A stretch of 64,000 nucleotides of DNA from Perognathus longimembris pacificus (GCF_023159225.1 NC_063170.1:26190301-26254300), one strand, 5' to 3'; numbered from the stretch's first letter, positions 21,080 through 31,572 are shown. Program-made: numbers and translations. Notes: a model not told the origin generated them from the sequence alone.

Positions 21080-21370
21080 AGTATATTAGTTTTCAAGGGC
21101 AACCATACAAAGTACAGTGGCATAAGACAGAGCAATGTCTTCTCTTCAGATCCTAGAAGGTTCTAGGTGTTTGAGAGCAAGCTGTTGGCAGGGCTGGCTC
21201 CTCTCTGAAGACTGGAGGAGAAACTGTTTTGTGCCTTTCCTAACATCCTTAGTGTCTCTGGCTTGCAGCCTCAGCCTTCCAAAATTGACCTCCACTGTCA
21301 CTTGGTGTTCTCCCTCTATCTTGGTGTTGAGACATTACATCCCCCATTCCTATCTAGGGTTTTGACTTCG
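21080..21370 (-). mobile_element. MLT1-like MaLR LTR, antisense
   Basis: TATTAGTTTTCAAGGGC, GTTGGCAGGGCTGGCTCC, TGGCTTGCAGCC and TTGGTGTTCTCCCTC appear in the reversed order of MLT1-type LTRs. No coding remnant. Confidence 0.65.
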
Positions 21371-21390
21371 GCAGTTAAATTATCCATGGT

Positions 21391-21625
21391 CGCTGGGCAT
21401 TGGTGGCTCAGGCCTGTAATCAGCTGCTCAAGAAGCTGAGATCTGAGGATCACAGTTTGAAGCCAACCCAGGCAGGAAAGTCCATGAGACTCTCATCTCC
21501 AGTTAATCACCAGAAAACTGGAAGTAGTGCTGTGGCTCAAAGTGGTAGAGTACTAGCCTTGAGCAGAAGAGCTCAGGGATAGTGCCCATGTCCTGAGTTC
21601 AAGTCCCACAACTGACAGAAATAAT
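21391..21625 (+). mobile_element. B1-Geo SINE, sense
   Basis: GCTGGGCATTGGTGGC to CCCACAACTGACAG. ATTATCCATGGTC before and ATTAGCCATAGTC after suggest a diverged duplication. Confidence 0.88.
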
Positions 21626-21639
21626 TAGCCATAGTCACT

Positions 21640-21955
21640 CTTGGACCAACACCATCAGCAGAAAATTTCAGAAATAAGTGCAGGCTTCTAATAGTATGAT
21701 GGAGCACGGTCCTGCTGTGTCTCATCTAAGATGTGATCACCCTATTGCAGTGAATCCACACTGTGCACACATCACACCTGCTCAGTACCTAGAGCTGTCC
21801 CAGTTATCAGGTTGACTGCCACAGTGCTCAGCGTTTGTATTCACGGAGCCCTCATTTTACTTCACAGTGGCCCCCAGATCAGGAGTAGTGATGCTGGTAA
21901 TTTGGATCTGCCAAAAGAAGCCCAAAAGTGCTTCCTGTGGGGGAACAGGTGAAAG
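21640..21955 (+). mobile_element. Tigger-type (pogo/Tc1-mariner) DNA-transposon 5' fragment
   Basis: CAGAAATAAGTGCAGGC, GAGCTGTCCCAGTTATCAGG, CATTTTACTTCACAGTGGCCCC and AGTAGTGATGCTGGTAATTTG follow the leader and transposase start of Tigger elements. In the transposase frame the start codon is lost (ATG now GTG). A short stretch equivalent to SSDAGNLD remains before it breaks. No terminal inverted repeat is evident. The exact subfamily is uncertain. Confidence 0.8.
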
Positions 21956-22087
21956 GACAGTGAAATCTCATGTGACAGAAGCAAAGACCACACTCACAAA
22001 ATTTTATCAGCACATTTGTTAATTGTTGTGTTTTTATTACTCAATATTATGAATTGCTTACTGTGTCTGATTTATAAATTAAACCCC

Positions 22088-22190
22088 ATGCATATGTATG
22101 TATGTATTAGGTATGTATGTGTGTATGATGTATGTGTGATGTGTGAATGTATGGTATGTATATGTATGCATGCATGTATGATGTGTGTAG
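22088..22190. repeat. imperfect (TATG)n repeat
   Basis: TATG and TGTG units interrupted by TAGG and TGAA, about 100 nt. Confidence 0.85.
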
Positions 22191-22534
22191 GAAACATGAA
22201 TACAGGGGCAGCTTCAGGTTCTCCTAAGGTCATTGCCACAGACAAATGGGCAGGACTTCCATATGTCTTTTTGGAAGACACAGTTTAGCCTACCACAGAA
22301 TAAATTGAATGCTTAAAGTGACAGTTAGAAATTTTCAGGAAGTCGGGCTTATTATAAGACACTCAAATCACATATCCTCTGTATTAATATGCTAGAGCAG
22401 GGAAGAAACAAGCTCGCTGTCTTGAAGTTGAAAGTCATCATGCTACAAAAGAAGTGTCATCAACACTGACACTTCCTGTGCTGTTTGTTCCTGTTGTTTT
22501 TTCTTTCCTTCTCCTTCCTCCTTCCTTTCTTTCT

Positions 22535-22749
22535 TTCTGTGCTGGTATTAGGGCTTAAACTCAGGGCCTGAGTGCTGTCCCTTAGCTTTTTCTCTCAAGG
22601 CTAGTGCTCTTCCATTTGTGCCACAGCTCCACTTGTAGCCTTTTGGTGTTTAGAGATAAGAGTTTCATGGACTTTTCTGCTGGTTTCAAACCTTAATCTT
22701 CATATCTCTTTCTCCTAAATAGCCAGGATTACAGGCACAAGCCACTAGT
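22535..22749 (-). mobile_element. B1-Geo SINE, antisense
   Basis: Follows a short CTTT-rich tract. Reversed Geo at 22540-22640, B1-like half with a gap before GGTTTCAAACC. Confidence 0.78.
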
Positions 22750-23099
22750 CATTTTCCTCTTTAAATTAAAATCAAACAAACAAAATACAACCGCCCCCCC
22801 TTACATGCAGTGTGCACCATTACCTTAGTTTTTTAAGAATGGCATTCATTCCCACAAACACCACCACTTGATTATAGTATAATATAATTAAGATCAGGTT
22901 CTGGGTTAGCTTTTGTAAATTTAACGTTTTTGTGTGTTTGCTTTTTTGAATGTTAGACTTTCAGAGGAACATATATACTTTGTCTTGCTGCTAACGGGGC
23001 TGGTGCTGGTGGGCCTCTGAGAATGGGAGCCCTTTTGTGTGTTCTGCGATGTATGCTTCGGGTGTAACCACTGTGAACAATTAACAATTTAACAGAATG

Positions 23100-23345
23100 A
23101 ATACCAAGAAGCTGACTCAGGTTTTGAATGGGCAGGCTGGAGGGAGATACGAGGAGGTAGGTAGAAGACTGGAGAGAAGAGTGGGAAAATACAATCATAA
23201 TACTCAATATGCAGATGTGAAAACTGAACTAGGAAACTTGGGGTGTGTGGATGCAGGAAGAATGATGGAAGGGGTGACTCTGACCAAGATGCATTGTGCA
23301 TATGTATAGACATGTTGCATTGAACCCCCCTTATACAACTATTTG
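23100..23345 (+). mobile_element. LINE-1-like 3' tail, sense
   Basis: G/A-rich block, GACTCTGACCAAGATGC, ATGTATAGACATGTTGC and TGAACCCCCCTTATAC resemble 9541-9779. No clear A tail, because a SINE follows. Confidence 0.4.
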
Positions 23346-23365
23346 AAGATTTTTTAAAGCTGTAT

Positions 23366-23590
23366 TTAGCCAGGAGCTTGTGGCTCATACTTACAACCCC
23401 AGATATTCAGGAAGCTGAGATCTGAGGATAGTGGTTTGCAACCAGCCTGGACAGATAAACTTATGAGATTCTTATCTCTAATTAACTACCAAAAATTTGG
23501 AAGTGGAGGTATGGCTGAAGTGGTAGCCTTGAGCAAAAAGGCCAAGGAAAAGCAGAAGGCATTGAGATCAAGCCCCAGCACTGAAACAAA
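23366..23590 (+). mobile_element. B1-Geo SINE, sense
   Basis: AGCCAGGAGCTTGTGGC to AAGCCCCAGCACTG. The Geo half lost the segment after GGTAGCC. Confidence 0.8.
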
Positions 23591-24215
23591 TAATAAATCT
23601 GTAACTCTAGCAAAAAATAAATTATTAATCTGACATGATGAGTTATGTGGAGGGGAGGAAATACTGTTCAATCCCTTATCACGTCTCTCCACTTCTACAC
23701 AGTCTCTGATAGAATGTTCTAGCATGTTATGCAAGTATGGCCTGGGAGATCTGTCTCTTGAGGTTTGTCACCTGCATTCCCTAGGTTTCTTCTCCTAATG
23801 ACCAGTGTCAACAGATTCTTCATCTATCTTCCCAATTATAGTTACAACATAATGACAAAATATAATAGAAGATTCTAGATAGGGACCCCAATATACCATG
23901 TTACACAGAGAAAGTTGGGGTGGTAGCTAACAGTGGCGCCCAGCACCTAGCTCCCTGTGGGAATACTGAAGTGCTAGGTGGCATAATGGAAAATGTGCAT
24001 GGCATCTCAGAACAAGAGAAAGCCATCAGGGAAATCTAAAAAGTCTGAATGAAGCATGGACTCTGGTTGACAATGATGGCACTGACAATGACAATGGGGT
24101 GTGTGTGTTGCGTGTCAGAGGTTGAGTGAAGCCAGGGGACAGGGAGGGTGAGGAGGCCCTGGGTGGAAAAAGGAAGCCTGCCATGAGGTGTCTTCAGGAC
24201 AGAGGAACACAAGTG

Positions 24216-24216
<1 letters not shown>
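23591..24216. other. no gene recognised
   Basis: No repeat or coding potential recognised. The GACAATG near-tandem at 24070-24096 is minor. Confidence 0.45.
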
Positions 24217-24266
<50 letters not shown>

Positions 24267-24272
24267 TGTGTG
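24217..24272. repeat. (GT)n microsatellite
   Basis: About 28 units with a single A interruption at 24260. Confidence 0.95.
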
Positions 24273-24506
24273 GTCATGGGGACCTCAGCACCAGGAGCCT
24301 TCTAGGTACTACACTCAAGGACCTATTGACTCTTGCAGAAGCTGACCAAGCCTTGGATCTGGCCCTCCCCACAGACAGCCCAGGTCACCAAGCCCTGCTT
24401 TCCTCGCTGCTAAAATGGCCCACTAGAGGGCACTGTTAGGCTTCAGAGCAAGAGCTCAGAAACCACAACTACAAATTTTCTCCACTATTCTTCAGGGAGA
24501 TTGTTT

Positions 24507-24511
24507 CGTGC

Positions 24512-24551
<40 letters not shown>

Positions 24552-24560
24552 ACACACACA

Positions 24561-24614
<54 letters not shown>
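24507..24614. repeat. compound GT / AC / AT repeat
   Basis: (CG/TG)n runs into (AC)6, then about 26 AT units: three alternating purine-pyrimidine blocks in a row. Confidence 0.95.
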
Positions 24615-24617
<3 letters not shown>

Positions 24618-24806
24618 GTTTGCCAGTCCTTGGGGCTTGAACTCAGGGCCTGGGTACTGTCCCTGAGCTCTTTTTGCTCATGCCTAGCTGTCTACCACTT
24701 AAGCCACAGCACCACTTCTGGCTTTTTCTGTGTATGTGGTGCTGAGGAATCAAACCCAGGGCTTCATGCATGCTAGGCAGGCACTCTACCACTAAGCCAC
24801 ACTCTC
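24618..24806 (-). mobile_element. IDL-Geo SINE, antisense
   Basis: Starts at the edge of the AT repeat, which probably grew from its tail. Reversed ID-like end is GCCACACTCTCTTGC. Confidence 0.85.
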
Positions 24807-24839
24807 TTGCTTCATATTTTTAAAATGCAATTTGTGTCT

Positions 24840-25055
24840 TGGTGCTGGTTGTTTACATCTTAGCTACTCAGGAGGCTGAGATCTGAGGATTGTGGTTCAA
24901 ACCAGGCAAAGCAGGAACTTATCTCTATTTAACCACCAAAAAGCTAGAATTGGAGCTGTGCCTCAAGTAATACAGCTAGCCTTGAGCAAAAATGCTGAGA
25001 GACAGCATCTAAGTCCTAAGTTTAAGCCCCAAGACCAACATTAAAAAAAAAAAAA
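24840..25055 (+). mobile_element. B1-Geo SINE, sense, first of a tandem cluster
   Basis: GGTGCTGGTTGTTTACATC to AAGACCAACATT plus 13 A residues. The flank GCAATTTG recurs after each unit of the cluster. Confidence 0.8.
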
Positions 25056-25065
25056 AGCAATTGGT

Positions 25066-25237
25066 GCCTTGTGCTGGTAGTTTATACTTATCTCCAACTA
25101 ACCAGAAAAAGGATGGAAGGGGAGGTGTAGTTGAAGTGACAATGACAAACCTGAGCAAAGAAGCCAGAAAGCCAAGCAAGAGCATGAGGCCCTGAGTCCA
25201 AGCTCTAGTACTGGCTCAAAAAACAAAACAAAACAAA
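25066..25237 (+). mobile_element. B1-Geo SINE, sense, B1 half deleted internally
   Basis: GTGCTGGTAGTTTATAC jumps straight to CTTATCTCCAACTAACC, then a complete Geo and an (AAAAC)n tail. Confidence 0.72.
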
Positions 25238-25247
25238 AAGCAATTTG

Positions 25248-25345
25248 GAGGTTGGAGGCATGGCTCGGTTGGTAGAGCTTGAGCAAAGGAATGAAAACAT
25301 CAGGTACAGAGTTTGAGTCCCAGTCTTGGACCTAAACGAAAAAAG
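25248..25345 (+). mobile_element. single tRNA-like SINE monomer, sense
   Basis: GGAGGCATGGCTCGGTTGGTAGAGC is an A-box region and GAGTTTGAGTCCC a B-box region. Whether it is ID or Geo is unclear. Confidence 0.55.
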
Positions 25346-25544
25346 GAAGCAATTTGTACTCATTATATTATATTCTTTATTTTATACTAGGGTCCTCCTA
25401 ACTTCCTGGTGGTTTTCTTTAAATGCATCAAGATTCATTCTGTGCAGTGTCAGTAGCTTTTGGCGAATGCAAGGTGTCCTGTGCCTACCATTACTGTGTC
25501 CTGCTGGAGAAGTTCTCCACTCTAAAAGAACCCTCTGTGGACAG

Positions 25545-25990
25545 TAGGTCTTTTTCTGTTACTGTAACAAGATTCTGCAGGCCAAAGGAGGTTTTGTTAG
25601 CTCACAGCTCTGGAGATTCAACGGCACAGTGCCCCACTTGAGGACTCTCTTAGATGGGGGGTGGAGGCCAAAGCAGGGCGAGTGTGCATGCCACCAAACA
25701 AGAAAGAGCACAAGGTGAAGGCTGACCTTCCTTCTCCTCCTCCTCCCTCTCCTCTCTGGAGAGAGGTCCTTTGAGAGCTACTTTGATTCCTTCCAACGAT
25801 GCAGCTCCCTGCAATGTCCTGAATCCCCCCAGGCCCATCACTCCCAGTCCTCCCCCTCACTCAGTACGGCCACACCAGAGCCCAGGCTCCCAACACAAGA
25901 ACCCTTGTGGACCCAGTCCACTCATGGTCTCTGTGGCTCCATGCTTTGCCGGCTCAACAATTCCTCCTCCCTCCAATCCCAGCTACATCA
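25545..25990 (-). mobile_element. MaLR-like LTR remnant, antisense
   Basis: TTTTGTTAGCTCACAGCTCTGGAG and, later, GCCACACCAGAGCCC and AACACAAGAACCC resemble reversed LTR sequence also seen at 39440-39728. Family assignment is tentative. Confidence 0.4.
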
Positions 25991-26100
25991 ATCTTATCAC
26001 TGTCCTCACCTTTTCTAGAATGTCCTGTACTTGGAGTGGTTGTATGTAGTCTACTTAGACTGCTTTTCTCACTTTATAATATATATTGAAGATTCATTCA

Positions 26101-26225
26101 AGCTAGGTGTAATGAAGCAGGCCTGCAATTCCAGCTACTTTAGAGGCAGAGGCAGGAGGATTGTGAACTGAGGTCAGCCTAGGCAAAGGGAGCAGCAAGA
26201 CCCTGTGACCAAAACAAAATAAAAA
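26101..26225 (+). mobile_element. B1 SINE, sense
   Basis: AGCTAGGTGTAATGAAGC, GAGGCAGAGGCAGGAGG and GACCCTGTGACC mark a single B1 monomer with an AAAAT tail. Confidence 0.7.
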
Positions 26226-26322
26226 TGAAATGGCTGTGGCTATACCTTGATGGGGGGAGTGCTGAATCCCCTAGCACCATGAAAGAAAAGAAGAAGGGAA
26301 GGAAGGAAGAGAGAGAGAGAGA

Positions 26323-26323
<1 letters not shown>

Positions 26324-26371
<48 letters not shown>
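26324..26371. repeat. (AC)n microsatellite
   Basis: About 24 perfect units preceded by (GA)n at 26310-26321. Confidence 0.95.
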
Positions 26372-26372
<1 letters not shown>

Positions 26373-26457
26373 AATTTATTCCATGTCTTTTTTTGTGGCA
26401 TGAAAGGTCATTAATTTTTATTTACTCATATAAATTCCTATACTGTACATCTTTCTT

Positions 26458-26654
26458 CTTGTGTGTGATGATACTGGGGCTTAACTTTTTTACTCACAGT
26501 TAGTACTCTACCACTTGAGCCACTTTTGACTTTTTGTTGGTTAATTCCAGGTAAGAGTCTTGGATTTGTCTGCCTTGGCTGGCTTCCAACTGGGAGCCTC
26601 AGGTCTCAGCCCTCTGAGTAGCTAGGATGACAGGCCTGGCACCACCTGGCTTTA
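26458..26654 (-). mobile_element. B1-Geo SINE, antisense
   Basis: GATACTGGGGCTTAAC to GGCACCACCTGGCTTT. Short losses in both halves. Confidence 0.75.
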
Positions 26655-27348
26655 AGGTGCTAGGTTTTGATGGCTGGGCCACCTTCCCTACTGCTATGGC
26701 TGGCGTTTGCAAAGTTCTCCCAACACGAACGGCCGGTGGTCACTAGCATGGACAGACAGCTGGATGGGAAGCACTAGGAGAGCAGGCAGGGTGGGTGCTG
26801 TGGGCGGGGGGATTGTTGTGGCAGGTGGGGGTGTCTGGAGGCCTGCGCTGCTGGCCCAACCGCTGGGTTTCTAGTCCCCCACAGCGCTGTTCCTCAGAGC
26901 TGGCTGGCTTTCTTGGCCACGTTCCGTTCAGTTGCTAGGAAGCCGAGGAAGGCAAATGCAACTTTCTTTTGACTTACTCACATCCAGCCATCTGCTTTCT
27001 CCTTCTCGTGGCCTTCAAACTTGGCTGGCATGGTGGAGGAGAGGGTCGAGTGGAGCATCTGCCACAGCCCTCTTGGAGACGGAGTGCTTCCCACTGACTC
27101 TTTGACCCTCTCCATCCAAATGCCTGGCAGCCAGTCTGGTCAAGCCCCCGGGTTCTTTCAGCGAATGATGTGGGCAGACATCTTCTGCTCTTAGATCTTC
27201 CCTTTCCTTTTGGCATAGATTTCCATCTGTGCCAAAGAAGTGAGGGGGATGGTGGGTGGCTGTGTGTGTCAAGGTGTATTTGAGGTGTGAGTATTTATAA
27301 CTGTGGCCTTACCGGAGGAGGTTTCACACTTGGAATTGATGATGCACA
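26655..27348. other. GC-richer unassigned segment
   Basis: No repeat recognised and no convincing exon. It is the most GC-rich unassigned part of the window, but CpGs are sparse, so I do not call an island. Confidence 0.4.
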
Positions 27349-27975
27349 TATTTTTTAAAAAATTGTTATTATAGGGGCTGGGGATATGGCCTAGTGGCAA
27401 GAGTGCTTGCCTCATATACATGAGGCCCTGGGTTCGATTCCTCAGCACCACATATACAGAAAATGGCCAGAAGTGTTGCTGTGGCTCAAGTGGCAGAGTG
27501 CTAGCCTTGAGCAAGAAAGAAGCCAGGGACAGTGCTCAGGCCCTGAGTTCACGGCCTAGGACTGGCCAAAAAAAAAAAATTGTTAGTATAAAGGTGACGT
27601 ACACAGGGGTTACAGTTATATAAGTTAGAAAATGAGTACATTTCTTTTTGGACAATGTCACCCCTTCCCTCACTCTCTCCCAGTTTTTCCCTTCCATCCC
27701 CTCCACAAGTTATATAGCTCATTTTCAACCATACTGTCGAGTCAGTACCACCCTTAGTCTTTCAATTTCTGTGTTCTCCTTATCACCTCAAACAGATAAA
27801 TGAACACACAAGACAAAAAGAAAAGAAAAAACAACAAAGAAAAAAACCCTCTTGTTTCTACTTCCTAGAGTTGATTTTATATGGTCACAGAGACATTACA
27901 CCTTTGTGTTCCTCCCCAATGAGTGTCCTCCTTTGCTCTCATTGTGTGCAGATGCCCAGAATCCTGTATATATAT
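27349..27975 (-). mobile_element. LINE-1 3' end, antisense, split by a SINE
   Basis: AATTGTTATTATA at 27361 resumes at 27577 as AATTGTTAGTATAAAGGTGACG. It continues CAGGGGTTACAGTTATA, CCTCACTCTCTCCC and, at 27947, GTGCAGATGCCCAGAATCC, collinear with the copy at 14926. Confidence 0.78.
27374..27573 (+). mobile_element. IDL-Geo SINE inside LINE-1 3' end
   Basis: GGGGCTGGGGATATGGCC start and A-rich end. AAAAAATTGTTA at 27357-27368 and 27574-27585 (extending with one mismatch) is the duplication. Confidence 0.92.
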
Positions 27976-28013
27976 ATTTAATTTAATTTTTATTAATAAA
28001 TAAATTTATTTAC

Positions 28014-28207
28014 TTTTGCCAGTCCTGGAGCATGAACTCAGAGCCTGGGCACTATTCCTGGCTTCTTTTTGCTCAAGGCTAGCACTCTACCACTTAAGCC
28101 ATGGTGCCACTTCTGGCTTTTTCTATACATGTGGTGCTGAGGAATTGAACCCAGGGCTTCATGTGTGTGAGGCAAAGACTTTACCACTAGGCCATTTTCC
28201 CAGCCCC
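28014..28207 (-). mobile_element. IDL-Geo SINE, antisense
   Basis: The tail has decayed to TTTATTTACTTTTG. Complete to CCCAGCCCCC. Confidence 0.88.
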
Positions 28208-28216
28208 CTTTCCTTC

Positions 28217-28418
28217 CTTTTTGTGTGCCAATCCTGGGCCTTGAACTCAGGGCCTGGCAGTGTCTCTGAGCTTTTTTTGCTCAAGGCTAGCACTCTATCA
28301 CTTGAGCCATAGCTCCACTTCTGGTTTTTTGGTGATGAATTTGAGATAAGAGTCTACTCAAATCTCAGTCTCCTGAATAGTAGCTAGGATTCCTGATATG
28401 AACCATCAGCACTTAATG
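28217..28418 (-). mobile_element. B1-Geo SINE, antisense
   Basis: GTGTGCCAATCCTGGGCC to GAACCATCAGCACTT. About 35 nt of the B1 half after GAGTCTACTC is missing. Confidence 0.78.
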
Positions 28419-29368
28419 TGATTCTTATTTTTATAATTGCTAAATACTATTGGCATAACATCTTTGCTTCTAGTTTTGTTCTACTCACCTGGAAAAATCA
28501 GATTTGTTGGCTGAGGCCTCTTCATGTGGGTGAGTTGTAACTGTCTTTCCTGTCAGAATTGTTCCCTTGTCAACTCTGCAAAGCAGCTGAACAGACCTAC
28601 AAAGCAGAGATAGAAAGAGGCATTATGAAATGGTACACATCCAAAATTTAAAATATTCTGAGAAATGCCATTGTTCAAGTTTTTGAAATCCAATTCTCTT
28701 GAAGATTTAATCACCTTTGAGTGTGCCAGAACTGCAGAAACTAACTCATGAACTATGGGAAATAATTCCTTCTTAAGTGTAATTTTGTTTTTGTTGTCTT
28801 TTCCCCCCTCAGTAAGCCATCTAAACCTTTTCTGCAAACTTCTTATTCTCCCCAAGAGGGCCACTTAAAGGAGGGTGAAGACATGTGAAGGTAAGATTTT
28901 ATTGTTGTGCCTCAATTTGCTAAAAGCTTTAGGAGTAATGCAAATGTGTTCTTACTGTGCAGATCGTAATGTTTGCTAAAATTGGTGTTATTAATATTTG
29001 CTTTTGGGAGTCCCCTAGGTCACGTTGATCTATTAAGCCACTCTGCCCTACCTTTTACCTTTCCATAGTCATTTGGAGGCTGATAACTGACGTCCACCTA
29101 CGGCCAGCAGGGCCGTAGCTTCTAGGCCTTTCTCTGGGTGGGTGGGTCTCCCACTTGGAGGCAATTTGTGGCAGGTTCTCCACTGCCTCCTGACACATAC
29201 TCTTTTGTACTACCCTCTAACCATGGTTACATGCTCAACACTGCAGGTTTATTTTATCACAAGACTGATCAGGGCCTCAGAATGAAATACAAACATCAGT
29301 TGTTTGAGAAGTGCTTCTTATCTGGGGGATGAATAGACATGAATGTTTCTTCTCAGACTTCAAGATTA

Positions 29369-29369
<1 letters not shown>
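28419..29369. other. 950-bp repeat-free segment
   Basis: The longest stretch near the middle without recognisable repeats. It holds an acceptor/donor pair (listed next) and a perfect octamer ATGCAAAT at 28938-28945, the POU/OCT consensus. Neither proves function. Confidence 0.5.
28813..28890 (+). other. possible exon bounded by splice-like signals
   Basis: A strong pyrimidine run ends in CAG at 28812, and AAG followed by GTAAG begins the putative intron at 28891. The 78-nt interval has one frame open for 24 codons and then TGA. It has no protein similarity that I recognise, so a noncoding or decoy exon is equally likely. Confidence 0.15.

Positions 29370-29421
<52 letters not shown>
29370..29421. 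repeat. (GT)n microsatellite
   Basis: About 25 perfect units. Confidence 0.95.
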
Positions 29422-29423
<2 letters not shown>

Positions 29424-29487
29424 CCTGAGTAGCAAACCAGCAGTGCTCGTCTTGGTTATTTATTTACTTGTGTATTTATTTATTTAA

Positions 29488-29600
29488 ACAAGGCATTGCT
29501 ATCTGGACAAGGCTGGCTTTGAACTCCCAGACTCAAGTGATCCTCCTACTTCAGCCTCTGGAGCAGCTGGGACCATAGGCAAGGACCACTGCATTCCTTT
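29488..29600 (-). mobile_element. B1/Alu-like monomer, antisense
   Basis: AAGGCTGGCTTTGAACTCCC, CAAGTGATCCTCCTAC and CAGCTGGGACCATAGGC are reversed 7SL landmarks of an old monomer. Confidence 0.6.
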
Positions 29601-29651
29601 AATTTCATGGCCTTTTCCTGATATATTTTGATTCTTAAAACTTGTTTCTTG

Positions 29652-29838
29652 AGGCCTGGGAATGTGGCTTAGTGGTAGAGTGCTTTCCTAGTATGCATGA
29701 AGTCCTGGAAAAAGCTGGAAAGGTGCTGTGGCTCAAGAGGTAGAGTGCTAGTCTTGAGCAAAAAAGAAGCCAGGCACAATATTCAGTCTCTGAGTTCAAA
29801 CCCCAGGACTGGCAAAAAAACAAACAAACACAACCCAA
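29652..29838 (+). mobile_element. IDL-Geo SINE, sense, 14-nt duplication
   Basis: AAAACTTGTTTCTT at 29637-29650 and 29839-29852. The ID-like half lost its B box (AGTCCTGG joins AAAAAGCTGG). Confidence 0.92.
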
Positions 29839-29912
29839 AAAACTTGTTTCTTTCACCTAATAGTATATCCTTTGAGTTTTTTTTTTTAAATTATTCTTTT
29901 GTTGTTGTTGTT

Positions 29913-30140
29913 TCTAGTAGTGGGGCTTAAACTCTGGGTCTGAGCAGTGCCTCTGAGCTCTTTAGCTCAAGGCTAGGGTTCTACCACTTGAGCCATAGTG
30001 GCATTTCTGGTTTTCTGGTGGTTAATTGGACATAAGAGTCTCACAGGGACTTTACAGACTGGGCTGACTTTGAACCATGCTCCTCAGATCTCAGCCTCCT
30101 AAGTAGCTAGGATTACAGGTGTAAGTAACTGGTACAGAGC
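29913..30140 (-). mobile_element. B1-Geo SINE, antisense
   Basis: TAGTAGTGGGGCTTAAACTC to GTAACTGGTACAGAGC, nearly complete. Preceded by (GTT)n. Confidence 0.83.
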
Positions 30141-30161
30141 TGGGATTATTTTTTAATTAGT

Positions 30162-30604
30162 GTTGCCAATACTCAGGCACTAGGATCTTGGTTAGCTTTT
30201 TCACTTGAGACTGTAACTCTGTCACTTGAGCCACATCTCCACTTCTTTTTTTTTTTTTTTGCCAGTCCTGGGGCTTGGACTCAGGGCCTGAACACTGTCC
30301 CTGGCTTCTTTTTGCTCAAGGCTAGCACTCTGCCACTTGAGCCACAGCGCCACTTCTGGCCGTTTTCTGTATATGTGGTGCTGGGGAATCGAACCCAGGG
30401 CCTCATGTATACGAGGCAAGCGCTCTTGCCACTAGGCCATATCCCCAGCCCTGCATCTCCACTTCTGTGTGTGTGTGTATGTGTGTGTCTGCTCGCATTA
30501 ATAGTCTCACAGACTTTCCTGCCAGGGCTGGCTTTGGACTGTGATTCTCAGATCTCAGCCTCCTGAGTAGTTAGGATTATAAGCATGAGCCACTGGCTCC
30601 TGGC
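30162..30604 (-). mobile_element. B1-Geo SINE, antisense, split by an IDL-Geo
   Basis: Geo half at 30162-30246. The B1-like half resumes at 30454, with a short GT repeat expanded inside it. Confidence 0.82.
30247..30453 (-). mobile_element. young IDL-Geo SINE nested in a B1-Geo
   Basis: CATCTCCACTTCT, 13 nt, at 30234-30246 and 30454-30466. The body is intact. Confidence 0.93.
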
Positions 30605-31147
30605 CCTCTGGCATTATTGATCCTTGTTTTTAACCCATATACCAGAGTTGGGGAATCACTTCAGAAGACCACTTTGCTTTGTTACATTTAGTAGTGGGGT
30701 TCTTCTAAGTCACTAAGCAGGCTAAACAACATAGAAGCTCCAGATCTTTACCCTGGATCTTTCTTTTTCCTTGAACTGCATTTGAATTGATTTTTGTATG
30801 TATAAACCTTGACAGGGCCTCCCTCTTGCTTGCATTAGAGATGAGATTTGTGTCAGATTAAATTAATAATTCAAAATTGAAAAATGCTTTCCTCAACTGC
30901 GGAAGTGCTTCGCAGTCTAGAATTCAGGAGGGGCTGTTAATGGGGGCTACTTTCTCCCAGGTAACATTTCCTGAAATGACTTGGGATGCCTGTGCCATTA
31001 GCTGATCCTCAAAAAGAGAGATTTTCTTAGCTCGGTTAGAAAGGAAGGTAAGAGGCAGATGGGGAAGACAATGTCCAACCACCATGGAGGCCTGCTTTGT
31101 CCTTCAGGCTTCACCTGTATAAGGACATCAGGACAGGCTGGGTCATA
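30605..31147. other. no gene recognised
   Basis: Unassigned. A 149-codon minus-strand frame overlaps its right end but runs through the MIR and ID remnants, so I treat it as chance. Confidence 0.5.
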
Positions 31148-31275
31148 AATTCCCACTTTAGAAGTGAAAGTTCTGAGGCATGACCATGTGAAATCATTCC
31201 AGGTTACCCGTCTGGTAATTGACAGAGCTGAGATTCCAGCCCAGACAGCTGTCTTGATCAGACCTGCCCTTCTGG
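31148..31275 (+). mobile_element. MIR SINE, sense
   Basis: AAGTTCTGAGGCATGAC, CATTCCAGGTTACCCGTCTGG and GACAGAGCTGAGATTCCAGCCC follow the MIR order up to its AGAGCTGGGATT core. Confidence 0.65.
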
Positions 31276-31377
31276 GCAACCAGGTACCAGGTTCTACAAC
31301 ATTGCCCAGATACTCTAGTGATGCAGTGGTGGTGAATTTCTCAACCACTTCATGGTAATGAGTACAAAGAATAGAAG

Positions 31378-31460
31378 CTGGAAATATAAAGCACTCGGGT
31401 GTAAAACAATTGTCTGGCATGCACAAAAGCCCTGGGTTTAATACCACTATTGGAGAAAGA
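31378..31460 (+). mobile_element. solitary ID-like monomer, sense
   Basis: GCTGGAAATATAAAGC as the A-box region, AAGCCCTGGGTTTAATACC as the B-box region, then an A-rich tail. Confidence 0.65.
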
Positions 31461-31572
31461 TAATGGAAGAAAAAAAAGGGGGAAAAAGAAAGAAAAGGTA
31501 CAACATTTTAGGGAAATTCAACAAGAACAAAATGTAACAAGGATTTAGCAAGCTGGCAGCTAAAAGAATGGC

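Noticed and set aside
26655..27348. GC-rich stretch considered as a CpG island promoter
   Set aside because: CpG dinucleotides are few and no transcript start context is visible.
30998..31447. 149-codon minus-strand reading frame, the second longest in the window
   Set aside because: It runs across a MIR and an ID remnant, has no recognisable domain, and no splice or start context supports it.
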